Assembly (NCBI RefSeq): GCF_003403315.2
Contig: NZ_CP048407.1
Span: 2,170,001 to 2,234,000 of the forward strand
Source of the DNA: Thermaerobacter sp. PB12/4term
GTDB taxonomy: Bacteria; Bacillota; Sulfobacillia; Thermaerobacterales; Thermaerobacteraceae
Direction of reading: 5' to 3'
Length of the DNA: 64,000 nt
Each line of letters begins with the position of its first letter. The stretch's first letter is position 1. The notes beneath the pieces were generated by a model, which worked only from the letters and a program-made list of their open reading frames with translations, had not been told where the DNA came from and did not search any database. Of the stretch, positions 16,845 through 28,406 are shown in pieces. The position numbers and the translations under genes were made by a program.

Positions 16845-18011
16845 TCAGTCCCAGGTGCCGATGCGCACGACATCGCGCAGCAGGTTACGGGCGATGGTCC
16901 GGCGCTGGATCTCGTCGGTCCCTTCGTAGATGCGGTACACGCGCACGTCCCGCAGGACCCGCTCGATGGGCATCTCCTTGGTGTAGCCCATGCCGCCGTG
17001 GATCTGCATCACCCGGTCGGCAACCCGCCAGATCATGTTGGCCCCGGCCAGCTTGGCCATGGAGGCCTCGTGGCGCACGTCCTTGCCCTGGTCGGCCTTC
17101 CAGGCGGCATGGAGCACCAGCCACTTAACCTGCTGGATCTCGACGGCGCTGTCGGCCAGCATCCACTGGATGGCCTGGTACTCGCCGATGGGATGGCCGA
17201 AGGCCACCCGCTGCCGGGCGTAGTCGATGCCCATCTGCAGCAGCCGCTCGGCCTGTCCCACCGCCCGGGCGGGGATCAGGATCCGGCCGTTGCCGATCCA
17301 CTGCATGGCCAGCTCGAAGCCGCGGCCCACTTCACCGAGGACGTTCTCTTCCGGCACCCGCACGTCGTTGAACACCAGTCGCGCCGGGCTCCACCCGCCC
17401 ATGGTGGCGATGGGGTATGACTTCCACCCCATCTCCCGGTCGACCAGAAAGCAGGTGATGCCGCCGCGGGCACCCTTCTCCTTGTCGGTGACGGCGAAGA
17501 CGATGGCGAAGTCCGCCTCCAAGCCCCCGGTGATGAAAATCTTCTCGCCGTTCAAGACCCACTCGCGCCCGTCCTTGACCGCCGTCATGCGGATGTTGGT
17601 GGCGTCGGACCCGGCGGTGGGCTCCGTCAGGGCGAAGCACGAGCGGCGCTCGCCGTTGATGGTGGGGATGAGGTAGCGCTGCTTCTGCTCCTCGTTGCAG
17701 GCGAAGAGGATGTTGTCGGCCGAGCCGCCGTAGGAAAAGGGGACGAAGCTCTTGGCCGTCTCCATCAGGATCAGGCAGGTGGTCACGTAGTCGAACCCGG
17801 CCCCGCCGTATTCCGGAGGGGTCATCAGGCCCCACAGGCCGATCTCCTTCGCCTTGAGCTGCAGCTGGCGGTGGGTCTCGGGGTCGGGGAACCGGCGCCC
17901 CTCCAGCTCGGCCCGCTGCATCTCCCGCTCCAGGGGCATGAGCTCGCGCCTGACGAACTCCCGCACCGTCTCGACGATCATCTTCTGCTCCGGTGTGAGG
18001 GAAAAATCCAT
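16845..18011 (-). CDS. Acyl-CoA dehydrogenase
   Basis: A 388-residue FAD enzyme forming 2-enoyl-CoA. It has the N-terminal helical domain, FALTEPTAGSDATNI (FAD/substrate motif), ITGGLEADF and QIHGGMGYT. The catalytic base Glu363 lies in the MCAD-type motif YEGTDEIQ. The ATG at 18011 follows GGAGGTG. The electron acceptor (ETF) is not encoded in the window. It heads the second MaoC-MaoC-SDR cassette, giving the order dehydrogenation, hydration, oxidation. Confidence 0.92.
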   Translation of the reverse strand: MDFSLTPEQKMIVETVREFVRRELMPLEREMQRAELEGRRFPDPETHRQLQLKAKEIGLWGLMTPPEYGGAGFDYVTTCLILMETAKSFVPFSYGGSADNILFACNEEQKQRYLIPTINGERRSCFALTEPTAGSDATNIRMTAVKDGREWVLNGEKIFITGGLEADFAIVFAVTDKEKGARGGITCFLVDREMGWKSYPIATMGGWSPARLVFNDVRVPEENVLGEVGRGFELAMQWIGNGRILIPARAVGQAERLLQMGIDYARQRVAFGHPIGEYQAIQWMLADSAVEIQQVKWLVLHAAWKADQGKDVRHEASMAKLAGANMIWRVADRVMQIHGGMGYTKEMPIERVLRDVRVYRIYEGTDEIQRRTIARNLLRDVVRIGTWD

Positions 18012-18078
18012 GCGGGAGACACCTCCAGCCTCCTGATTTCCATGTTCCTCCGGGCCGTCCTGCCGGAATCCGGACGAT

Positions 18079-18508
<430 letters not shown>

Positions 18509-18514
<6 letters not shown>

Positions 18515-19453
18515 GCTGAACACCTGCAGCAGGGCCACCAGGGCCGCCGTGCCGAGCATGGAGCCGGGGACCGACGCCAGGCCGCCGAAGACGATCATGG
18601 CCACCAGGGCGATGGACGAGGTCAGGTTGAAGTCGAAGGGGCTGATGAAGCCCACCAGGTAGGCGTACAGGCCCCCGGCGATCCCGGCGTAGACGGCACT
18701 GAGGGTGAAGGCCAGGGTCTTGTAGGTCACCAGGTTGATGCCCAGGGACTGGGCCAGCACGTCGCTTTCCCGCAGGACCATCAGGGCCCGCCCCGGCCGG
18801 GTGCGGAGCAGGTTGCTGGCGACGGCCATCAGCACGAAGGCGGCGCCCCAGGCCAGGTAGTACACCTGCCGTTCCCCGGTCAGCTCCCAGGGACCCAGGG
18901 CCGGCCCGGGCACCAGTACCCCCGCATGGCCACCCGTCAGCGTGTCCCACTGCAGGATGATCTCCGGCACCGCCGCGCCGAAGCTGATGCTGGCCAGGGC
19001 CAGGTAGTGGCCGTGCAGGCGCAGGGCCGGGAGCCCCATGAGAAACCCCACGGCACCGGTCACCGCGGCGGCACCCAGCAGGGCCACGGGAAAGCTGGCT
19101 CCGGCCCGGGTGGCCAGCAGGGCCGTGGCATAGGAACCGATGGCCATGAACCCCGCGTGTCCCAGGGAGATCTGGCCCGCTACGCCGATCAGCAGGTTGA
19201 GGCCCAGGGCCGCGATGCCCCAGATGGCCATCAGGGCCGCCAGGTAATGAAGGTAGGTGCTGCCTGGGACCAGAAAGGGCAGAAGGAGAATCAGGACCGC
19301 GGTCGCCAGGGTGGCAGCGGTCCCGGAGTTCAGGCGGGACGCCAGCGGCCTGGCGCCCCGGCCCCGCCCGGCGGCAGGCGCCGCTCCCGCCTCCGCCGCC
19401 GGCGTGGCGGCGGGCCCGGCCTGGCGTTCCGATCCGCGGAAGACCCTGGCCAT
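18509..19453 (-). CDS. livM: Branched-chain-type ABC transporter permease LivM, probably C-terminally truncated
   Basis: 314 residues with about eight to ten hydrophobic helices, including GLNLLIGVAGQISLGHAGFM and the EAA-like loop MVLRESDVLAQSLGINLV. The ATG at 19453 is 2 bp after the livH stop, with GGAGGG inside livH. The protein ends at GTAALVALLQVFSR; family members usually continue about 30 residues through another hydrophobic segment. The next base pairs are mid-livF sequence, so the 3' end was probably lost in the same deletion that removed livG. The Ala/Gly-rich N-terminus (first 35 residues) is atypical. Confidence 0.8.
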
Positions 19454-19455
19454 GC

Positions 19456-20327
19456 CTAGACCCTCCTTGCCGCGGGCTGGCCCAGGATGCCGTGGGGCCG
19501 CAGGATCAGGACCAGCAGGATCAGGGTGAAGGAGAAGACGTTCTTCAGGTCGGTGGAGATGAACCCCGCTACCGCCGTTTCCAGGACCCCCAGCACCAGC
19601 CCCCCGGCCACGGCCCCCGGCAGGCTGGTGATGCCTCCCAGGATGGCTGCCGCGAAACCCTTGATCAGGACCTCCGCCATGAAGTTGGGGTCCAGGGAGG
19701 TGGCGGGGGCGACGAGCATCCCCGCGATGCCCCCCAGCCCCGCGGCCACCGCCCAGCTGACGGCAAAGACCCGGCCCGCCGGGATGCCCATGAGCTGTGC
19801 CGCCGGCAGGTTCTGGGCCACCGCCCGCACGGCGACCCCCAGGCGCGTGTACCGGTAGAAGGCGAAGAGGGACGCCATCACCACCAGGGCCACGGCCAGG
19901 ACGGCCAGATGATCGGCGCTGATGGCCACCCCACCCGCCACGATGGGCGCTCCGCCGACCGGCGCCGGAAAGGCCCGCGGTTCGTAGCCCCATTGCAGGC
20001 CGGCCAGGCCGTTGAGCATCATCCCCAGGCCGATGGTCACCATGATCTGGCTGACCGCCGACACGTGGAGCAGGGGCCGGAGGAACAAGCGCTCCAGCAG
20101 CATCCCCAGAAGGGCCGCCGCCGCCGCGCCCAAGACGAAGGCCTCCCAGTAGCCCAGGCCCAGCTGCTGCAGGCCGGCCAGGGCGAGGAAGGTGGCCACC
20201 ATGGCGATCTCGCCCTGGGCGAAGTTGATGATGCCCGTCGCCTTGAACACGGTGACCAGCCCGACGGCCACCAGGGCGTAGAGGCTGCCCGTCGAAAGGC
20301 CCGCCACCAGGTTCTGCAGCACCGTGA

Positions 20328-20331
<4 letters not shown>
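19456..20331 (-). CDS. livH: Branched-chain-type ABC transporter permease LivH
   Basis: A 291-residue inner-membrane permease with about eight helices. Family landmarks: GLSTGSLYALVAVGLVTVFK, NFAQGEIAMV, the EAA-like loop VRAVAQNLPAAQLMGI and C-terminal LILRPHGILG. It appears full length. The ATG at 20331 overlaps the acyl-CoA ligase stop (ATGA). Its partners are damaged (livK amber codon, livM/livG/livF deletion), so it is likely orphaned unless ATPases and a binding protein are supplied from elsewhere. Confidence 0.9.
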
Positions 20332-21995
<1,664 letters not shown>

Positions 21996-22002
21996 GCCGG
22001 TT

Positions 22003-22028
22003 GGGAAGGAGGCCCCCTCCTCCTTCCC
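22003..22028 (-). promoter_or_regulatory. Hairpin holding the ribosome-site-like sequence of the acyl-CoA ligase mRNA
   Basis: In minus-strand RNA, GGGAAGGAGG-AGGGGG-CCUCCUUCCC forms a perfect 10-bp stem with a 6-base loop ending 8 bases before the ligase ATG. The GGAGG is paired. No U tract follows, so termination is less likely than translational control or an RNA stability role. Confidence 0.45.
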
Positions 22029-22067
22029 GCACCCCCTCTCGCAACAACCGGCCGCTGGCGGGCCAGT

Positions 22068-23234
22068 TTAGAGCCGCTCGATCAGGGCGGCAATCCCCTG
22101 TCCCCCGCCGATGCAGGCGGTCACCAGACCCAGCCGCCCGCCCCGCCGCTGCAGGGCACTGAGCAGCTTGGTCACCAGGATCGCCCCCGTTGCCCCCAGG
22201 GGATGCCCCAGGGCGATGGCCCCGCCGTCGGGGTTGACCCGCTCCGGATCAAGACCCAGCTCCCGGATGCAGGCCAGCGCCTGGGCGGCGAAGGCCTCGT
22301 TCAGCTCCACCACCTCCACCGCATCCAGCCGGGTCCCCGTCCGCTCCAGCACCTGGCGGGTGGCCGGCACGGGGCCGATGCCCATGTAGTTCGGGTCGAC
22401 CCCGGCCACCGCCCAGCCGGTGATCCGGCCCAGGGGACGACTTCCCCGGCGCTCCGCTTCGGCGGCGTCCATCACCACCACCGCCGCGGCGCCGTCGTTG
22501 ATGCCGCAGGCGTTTCCTGCGGTGACCGTGCCCCCCGGCTTGAACACGGGGGGCAGGGCCGCCAGCTTCTCCAGGGAGGTGTCGGGACGCGGGTGCTCGT
22601 CCCGGTCGAAGGAGGCCACCTGGCCCTTGCCCGCGGGAACCGGCACCGGCACGATCTGCTCCGCGAAGTGGCCCGCTGCCTGGGCCCGGACGGCCCGCCG
22701 GTGGCTCTCCAGGGCGAAGGCGTCCTGCTCCTCCCGGGAGATGCCATAGCGTTCCGCCACATTCTCGGCGGTGATGCCCATGGGCGGGTTGCCGACGGCT
22801 TCCGGTGCCAGCTGGAACCGGAGAAAGCGGGGAGGGGTCCGCGGGAAGGGCTGGGCCGGCCGTTCCAACAGGAAGGGAGCCCGGGTCATGCTCTCGGTCC
22901 CTCCCGCCAGGTAGATCCGGCCCTCGCCGGCACGGATCAGGGACGCCGCCAGGACGATGGCCTGAAGCCCGCTCCCGCACTGGCGATCCACGGTCATGCC
23001 GGGAACGGTCACGGGCAGCCCCGCTTCCAGGGCCGTGAGGCGGGCGATGTTGCCGCCCCCCAAGAGGACGTTGCCCAGGATCACATCGTCCACCTCGGAC
23101 CCGTCGAGACCGGCCCGCTCAAGGGCGGCCCGCAACACCACCGCCCCGAACTGGTGGGCTTCGAGGGCCGCCAGCCCCCCGCCCACCCGGGCCACCGCCG
23201 TCCGCACCGCGCTGACGATCACCGGTTCGCCCAC
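22068..23234 (-). CDS. Acetyl-CoA acetyltransferase / 3-ketoacyl-CoA thiolase
   Basis: 388 residues, thiolase superfamily. The nucleophile is Cys86 (DRQCGSGLQ), with the N-terminal [32 protein letters not shown] (His) and CIGGGQGIA (second Cys) also present. It cleaves 3-ketoacyl-CoA to acetyl-CoA and a shortened acyl-CoA, which would complete beta-oxidation with the MaoC and SDR enzymes downstream. The GTG start at 23234 follows GGGGGAGGGA. Confidence 0.92.
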   Translation of the reverse strand: MGEPVIVSAVRTAVARVGGGLAALEAHQFGAVVLRAALERAGLDGSEVDDVILGNVLLGGGNIARLTALEAGLPVTVPGMTVDRQCGSGLQAIVLAASLIRAGEGRIYLAGGTESMTRAPFLLERPAQPFPRTPPRFLRFQLAPEAVGNPPMGITAENVAERYGISREEQDAFALESHRRAVRAQAAGHFAEQIVPVPVPAGKGQVASFDRDEHPRPDTSLEKLAALPPVFKPGGTVTAGNACGINDGAAAVVVMDAAEAERRGSRPLGRITGWAVAGVDPNYMGIGPVPATRQVLERTGTRLDAVEVVELNEAFAAQALACIRELGLDPERVNPDGGAIALGHPLGATGAILVTKLLSALQRRGGRLGLVTACIGGGQGIAALIERL

Positions 23235-23299
23235 GGACCCGTCCCTCCCCCAGTTCGGGGCCGGCCGGCGCCGTCACCGGCCGGCCGTTGCCATGCCCG

Positions 23300-24541
23300 T
23301 CATTCGGCAGGGATCCAGTCGCTGACCCGGACGAACTGCTGGCCCTGCAGCTGGCGGATGAAGCCCTGCTTATAGCCCGAATGGTCGTCCTTGGTATACG
23401 TGACGGGCCCGAGACTCTGGAAATCCTGCATGCTCTCCAGGGCCGCGATCAGGCTTTCCCGGGTCAGGTCCGGACCCGCCCGGCGCACGGGCTCGACGAA
23501 CAGCCGTGCCGCCGCCCAGCCGGTCAGGTTGGTGGGGGTGATGGGCGTCTTTTCGTACTTGGGATACAGCTCCAGGAATTCCTTGACCACGGGGTGGTCG
23601 GTGTCGGTCACCGTCGCCGAGTAGGCCGCAAAGTAGGCGCCCTGGGCGGCATCTCCGGCCAGCTCGATCAGGGACGGGCTGGTCACCACGGCGCTTGCCA
23701 GCCACTTGGGCTTGTAACCGATTTTCTGAGCTTCCTGCATCAGCAGGGCCGCATGCTTGACGGTCGACCAGATCAGCACGCCCTCGGCTCCCGCTTCCTT
23801 GAGCCGCAGCGCCTGGGCGGCCACGCTGACGTCGGCCGGGGCGTAGCTGACTTCGGCCACGATCTGGGCGCCCATGGCCGCAGCCGCCGCCTTGGCCCCT
23901 TCCAGCCCGTCGCGGCCGAAGTCGTCGTTCTGGTAGAACACGCCGAGCTTGGTGATCTTGAGGGCCTCGACGGCGTACCGGACCAGCAGGTTGGCTCCCC
24001 GCTTGTAGGACATGAGACCGGCGAACAGCAGCGGGTCGACGGGCTCGGAGAACTTGGTGGCCCCATTCATGTAGGCTACCACGGGCACCCCGTGCTGCTT
24101 CAGGTAATCCCGCACCGCCGTGAGGTTGGAGGTCCCCACGGGGGCCACCAGGGCGAAGACCTGGTCCTGTTCGACCAGCTTCTTCACCGCCGCCACGCTG
24201 CGGGAGGGCTGGTACTGGTCATCCTCCACGATGAACTTGAACTTGCGGCCGTTGACGCCGCCCTGCTCGTTGACGGGCGTGAAGTAGGCGTTGAGCCCTT
24301 TGGCCAGCTCGCCCCAGGCCGCCGCCGGTCCGGAAAGGGGCATGAAGGTCCCCACCACCACCGTGTCGGCGGTCACGCCGGGCACGGCCTAGCCTGCCCC
24401 CTGGCCCGGCCCCTCCTGGGACGGCCCGCCGCCCGCACCGCCTGCCGGCTGGCCGCCTCCCCCACAACCGGCCAGCACGATCATCAGCACCGTCAGCAGC
24501 CAGGCCAGGGGAGCCCACCGCCGGGTATCGGTTCCACCCAT
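23300..24541 (-). pseudogene. livK: livK-type substrate-binding lipoprotein interrupted by an in-frame amber codon
   Basis: The reading frame starts at ATG 24541 with a lipoprotein signal (WLLTVLMIVLAGC, lipobox Cys26) and a Gly-rich linker. It meets TAG at 24391-24389 (codon 51), then continues in the same frame for 361 residues of an intact Leu/Ile/Val-binding-protein domain (VVVGTFMPLSGPAAAWGE, FIVEDDQYQPSRSV, VFYQNDDFGRDG, GPVTYTKDDHSGYKQGF). A GTG at 24385 just after the stop could allow restart, but the product would lack any export signal. Together with the damaged livM/livF this suggests decay of the transporter. A sequencing error or readthrough are alternatives. Confidence 0.85.
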
Positions 24542-25274
24542 GTCTGCCGGTACCCCCTATCGTGACGCCTTGCCACCAGGCGTGGCGCCTTCAGGCGTGA
24601 CGCATCCCCAAGCGCCGGCCCATTCCCCGGGGAACCCCCGGCCGCTTCCGCAGGAAATGGCGGAAGGGCAGGCTCGGAACATACCCCCTGGTGCGCCCCG
24701 CCGCCGCACAGCGGGGCGGCCCCTGGGATGGACCTCGCGCTACCACCTGCAATGGAACACCCACAAAACGGGGCAAGAGGGATCCGACGGTTGTGCTCCG
24801 GCCCGGCAACCTCACCTCCCGGTGGAGGCCGTACCGGCACGACGGCTGCGGATCGCGGGCCGCCGCAGCGGCCCTGATGGGGCGACGACTGGGTGGGATG
24901 AACCTGCCCGCCGGGGTGCGGCCGGCTCTACGGTGGCCCGGCCGCGCCCAGCGCGCCCGGCAGGACGGCCCGGTTCTCTTGGGTCCCGTAGTTTCCACCT
25001 CCGGGTGGCCCGCTCCTCCCGGCCGATCCCGCCGTTTACCGGCCGAAAACCACGTCCCACCCCCCGCCACTGCCCACTGGCCGGCAGGAGGAGGGGTAGA
25101 AGCGCAACCACTGCACCGGGAATGGTACAGGCTTCCTCTGTACCGGGGCATCCCGCTGGCCCAACGGTCGATGGCACCCCCGGGCCCCTGGCTCGCGGGG
25201 CCCCGGGGTGCTCGCCGGGCCGTGCCGGGCGACCACACCCGCCCCTTACTCGCCCGGTTTCCCTTTCTGGCGAC
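24542..25274. other. 733-bp intergenic region without a recognised gene
   Basis: Open frames on both strands here have Arg/Pro/Gly-rich translations without recognisable motifs. The right half is very rich in C and G. Next to livK there are three related copies of GGCGTGRCGC (24560-24605), with self-complementary GGCGCC. The region should contain the livK-thiolase promoter, but no convincing -35/-10 pair was identified. Confidence 0.4.
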
Positions 25275-26291
25275 TCAGGTCGCCCTCCGCAGGACCAGCT
25301 TCCCGTAGGAGCGGCGTCCCGCCAGATCATCCAGTGCCTCTACCAGCCGGTCAAAGCCGTACTCCCGGAACACCACCGGCCGGATGGTACCCCGGCGGTA
25401 CAGATCGAGCAGGTGCAGGTGGTCGTCCCGCACGGCGGCGGGCTGCAACCGGGCCCGGTAGCCCCAGTGAATCCCCACCACGCTGTAGTTCTTCACCAGC
25501 ACGTGGTTGGCGGGCACCTGGGGAATGCCGCCCCCCGCAAAGCCGATGACCAGAATCCGCCCCTCCGGCGCCACGCACCGCCGGGACCGGTCGAACGCGT
25601 CGCCCCCCACCGGGTCGAAGATCACGTCGGCGCCCCGCCCGCCGGTGGCCTCCTTCACCGCCTCGACGAAGTCCTGCTGGCGGTAGTCGACGGCCAGCTC
25701 GGCCCCCAGCCGGCGGCACAGGTCCACCTTCTCGGCGCCGCCCGCGGTGGCCAGCACCCGGGCGCCCATGGCCACCCCCAGCTGGATCGCCGCCGACCCC
25801 ACACCGCCGGCCCCCGCATGGACCAGCAGCACTTCGCCCGGCTGCAACCGGGCGCGGTGGCGTAGGGCATAATCGGCCGTATGAAAGGCGATCAGGAAGG
25901 CTGCAGCGTCCGTGGCCGGCATGCCCGGGGCCACGGGATAGACCCGGTCCTCCGGGACCACCACCCGCTCGGCCAGTCCGCCCCGGGGCAGGACGGGCAG
26001 GGCCATCACCCGCTCCCCCACCTTAAAGGTCGCACCCGGCCCCGCTTCGATCACGGTACCCGCCACCTCGGCCCCGGGGGTAAAGGGCAGGGGCGGGCGT
26101 TCCTGGTACTGGCCCAGGCAGAGCAGGATGTCGAGGAAGTTCAACGCCGCCGCTTCCACCCGGATCTTCACGGTGCCGGCTTCCACCGCCGGTTCGGGCA
26201 CGTCCGCCAGGCGCAGGACCTCCGGCGGCGGCCCCAGCCGCTCGACCTGCCAAGCAAGCATGACCTGACCCCCCGGCGCCGCGGCCGTCAC
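25275..26291 (-). CDS. Quinone-oxidoreductase-like MDR dehydrogenase
   Basis: 338 residues, zinc-free MDR family (NADPH:quinone oxidoreductase/enoyl reductase type). Motifs: AAALNFLDILLCLGQY, FTPGAEVAGTV, HAGAGGVGSAAIQLG (nucleotide binding), DPVGGDAFDRSRRCV and GRRSYGKLVL. The GTG at 26291 overlaps the ABM stop (GTGA), although an ATG 30 bp later (MLAWQVERLG) is the usual family start. Probable NADPH-dependent reduction of a quinone or enone in concert with the ABM protein. Confidence 0.88.
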   Translation of the reverse strand: MTAAAPGGQVMLAWQVERLGPPPEVLRLADVPEPAVEAGTVKIRVEAAALNFLDILLCLGQYQERPPLPFTPGAEVAGTVIEAGPGATFKVGERVMALPVLPRGGLAERVVVPEDRVYPVAPGMPATDAAAFLIAFHTADYALRHRARLQPGEVLLVHAGAGGVGSAAIQLGVAMGARVLATAGGAEKVDLCRRLGAELAVDYRQQDFVEAVKEATGGRGADVIFDPVGGDAFDRSRRCVAPEGRILVIGFAGGGIPQVPANHVLVKNYSVVGIHWGYRARLQPAAVRDDHLHLLDLYRRGTIRPVVFREYGFDRLVEALDDLAGRRSYGKLVLRRAT

Positions 26292-26578
26292 GGCGTCACC
26301 GGCCGGTAGAACTGGCGCTCCCTCTGCTCCAGCATGGGCACGATGGTCTCTTCGACGATGCGGCGAAAGTGGGGCGCCTGCCGGTGGGCCTCCAAAGCCG
26401 CCTCATCACGGTACACCTCGTAGAGCAGAAACTCGTTCTCCCGCTCCACCGAGCGGTTCACCTCGTACCGCAGGCAGCCCTCTTCCTGGCGGGAGAGGGT
26501 GATCATCTCCCGCAGGGCGGCCTCGACCCGGTCCGTCATGCCGGGCCGGGTGACGTAACGGGCCACCAGGACGATCAT
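26288..26578 (-). CDS. Antibiotic-biosynthesis-monooxygenase (ABM/YgiN) domain protein
   Basis: 96 residues with a ferredoxin-like ABM fold: MIVLVARYVTRPGMTDRVEAA, SRQEEGCLRYEVNRS, NEFLLYEVYRDEAALEAHR and HFRRIVEE. Such proteins act as quinol monooxygenases or heme-degrading enzymes. Pairing with a quinone-oxidoreductase-like gene through a 4-bp overlap suggests quinone/hydroquinone cycling. The ATG at 26578 follows GGGAGGTG. Confidence 0.85.
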   Translation of the reverse strand: MIVLVARYVTRPGMTDRVEAALREMITLSRQEEGCLRYEVNRSVERENEFLLYEVYRDEAALEAHRQAPHFRRIVEETIVPMLEQRERQFYRPVTP

Positions 26579-26810
26579 GCCGGCCACCTCCCGCCGGTTC
26601 TTTCCCTGCGGGTGGGGCAAGAACCTCCAGGCCCTGGGGCCAGCCGCTCGCTGTCCACACCGTACGGGTCCCGGCTTTCGGCGACGGGGTCGGTAGAGTT
26701 CGGCCCCAGGCCGATTCGCTGCCGGGGCTCGACCGCCTTCAGGACCGCCGGCCCCTGTCAGCGGCTCCTCCGGCACCCCGCGAGGACAGGCGGCACGGTC
26801 CGCGACAGCA

Positions 26811-26817
26811 CATACTA
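26811..26817 (+). promoter_or_regulatory. Forespore sigma-G/F-like -10 element of the gerA locus 1
   Basis: CATACTA matches the -10 consensus CATnHTA of sigma G/F. It ends 8 bases before the gerA ATG, and no Shine-Dalgarno sequence is present, so the mRNA may be leaderless. No GHATR -35 was found at the expected distance, which lowers confidence. Confidence 0.3.
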
Positions 26818-26825
26818 CGCCTGCT

Positions 26826-28406
26826 ATGGCCAACCGCAACCTGCTGGATCGGCTCACGCACGAGATCCATACGGCCAGCAGCCGCCTTGGCGCGTACCTG
26901 GACGGCTGGGCCGCCGATCGGGCCGCGGTGGAACCCCTTCCCCACCGGCTCGATGAGGCCACCCGCCGCCTGGCTGCGCTGCTCGGCCATGCCAGCGACC
27001 TGCACATCCGCCACCTGCGGCTGCGGGGCCAGGTCCGGGTGGCCGTGGCGGTGATCGACGGGCTGGCCGTCGACGAACTGATCCATCGCTTCGTGCTGGT
27101 CCCGCTGGGAAGCATCCCGGCCGGTGTGAACACCCCGGACGAGGTGGTGCGGTGGCTCGTCCGCCGCGGGCTCCAAGGAACCCGGCTGCAGCAGGCCCGC
27201 CGCTTCGACGACGTCGTGCGGGAGCTGCACCGCGGCAGTGCCGTGGTGCTGGTGGATTCGGTCGACCGCGCCCTCATCGTCGACTTCAGCGGCTTCGAAC
27301 ACCGCCTGCCTGAGGAACCGGCCACGGAGGTGGTGACCCGCGGGCCGCGCGAGGGGTTCACCGAGGTGCTCCGCACCAACCTGGCCGCCGTCCGGCGCCG
27401 CCTGGCCGATCATCGCCTGCGCGTCGAGGACTTCGAGGTCGGTCGCCTGAGCCACAGCCGGGGTGCCCTCCTCTACGTGCTCGGCCGAGCCGACCCGTTG
27501 CTGGTCGAGACCTTGCGGCGGCGGCTGGCCGCCGTGGACCTCGACACCGTGGTCGACACGAGCCAGCTCGCCTCCTTCCTCTCGGGACGGCCCTGGTCCC
27601 CCTTCATGCAGTACCGCAGCACCGAACGCCCGGACGTGTGCACCGCCGCCCTCGCCGAGGGCCGGGTGGTCCTGATGCTGGACGGCACGCCCTTTGCGCT
27701 GATCGTCCCGGCGACCTTCTGGGACTTCCTGCAGAGCCCGGAAGACTACTACCTGCGCTGGCCCTTCGGCACGGCCATGCGACTGCTGCGCCTGTTCGCC
27801 GTGCTGGTCAGCGTCAGCGGCCTGGCGCTGTACGTGGCCATCGTCAACTACCACCACGAGCTGATCCCGACCAACCTGCTGGTCACGATCCTCACCAGCC
27901 GCGCCGCCGTACCCTATCCCACGGTGGTCGAGGCGATCATCCTGAACGTCGGCTTCGACCTCCTGCGGGAGGCGGGCGCCCGCATGCCCCGCGGCATCGG
28001 CGGTGCGCTCTCCGTGGTGGGCGCCCTGGTGGTGGGGGAGGCCATGGTGCGGGGCGGACTGGCCAGTGCCCCGATGGTGGTGCTGGCCGCGACGACGGCC
28101 GTCGCCACCCTCTCGCTCCCGACCTTTGCCGTGACGGTCCCCTTCAGGCTGATTTCCTACGCGTTGTTGCTCCTGGGCAGCGCCCTGGGGCTGTTCGTCA
28201 TCGCCGTCGGGGTGACCGCCGTGGTCGGGCACCTGAGCTCCCTGGAGTCGGTGGGCAGGCCCTTCCTCGCCCCGCTGGCACCGTGGCGCGGCGAGGCGCT
28301 GCTGGAAGACGCCCTGGTGCGCCTGCCCTGGAGGCGGCACCGCAAGCAGGTCCCCTTCGTCCCCGTGGAGCGGACCGTCGGGCGGGCGGCGGAGCCCGAA
28401 CCATGA
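26826..28406 (+). CDS. Spore germinant receptor subunit A (GerA family), locus 1
   Basis: A 526-residue GerA/GerAA-type protein of the spore inner membrane. It has a cytoplasmic N-terminal domain (about 1-290, including IDGLAVDELIHRFVL, EHRLPEEPATEVVTRGPREGF, LRTNLAAVRRRL) followed by four to six transmembrane helices from about 315 (WDFLQSPEDYYLRWPFG, ALYVAIVNYHHELIPTNLL, GGALSVVGALVVGEA). Family length is usual. The stop overlaps the gerBC start by 4 bp (ATGA). No ribosome site precedes ATG 26826; a sigma-G-like -10 lies immediately upstream. It senses or transmits nutrient germinant signals together with GerB and GerC. Confidence 0.93.
   Translation: MANRNLLDRLTHEIHTASSRLGAYLDGWAADRAAVEPLPHRLDEATRRLAALLGHASDLHIRHLRLRGQVRVAVAVIDGLAVDELIHRFVLVPLGSIPAGVNTPDEVVRWLVRRGLQGTRLQQARRFDDVVRELHRGSAVVLVDSVDRALIVDFSGFEHRLPEEPATEVVTRGPREGFTEVLRTNLAAVRRRLADHRLRVEDFEVGRLSHSRGALLYVLGRADPLLVETLRRRLAAVDLDTVVDTSQLASFLSGRPWSPFMQYRSTERPDVCTAALAEGRVVLMLDGTPFALIVPATFWDFLQSPEDYYLRWPFGTAMRLLRLFAVLVSVSGLALYVAIVNYHHELIPTNLLVTILTSRAAVPYPTVVEAIILNVGFDLLREAGARMPRGIGGALSVVGALVVGEAMVRGGLASAPMVVLAATTAVATLSLPTFAVTVPFRLISYALLLLGSALGLFVIAVGVTAVVGHLSSLESVGRPFLAPLAPWRGEALLEDALVRLPWRRHRKQVPFVPVERTVGRAAEPEP

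Noticed and set aside
24591-25238. Possible gene in the livK upstream region
   Set aside because: A 215-codon minus frame and plus-strand frames overlap here, all Arg/Gly/Pro-rich without motifs or ribosome sites.
27638-28402. Extension of the gerBC frame upstream into gerA
   Set aside because: The frame is open there, but the translation is noise in the wrong phase of gerA. GerB homology begins at the ATG overlapping the gerA stop.
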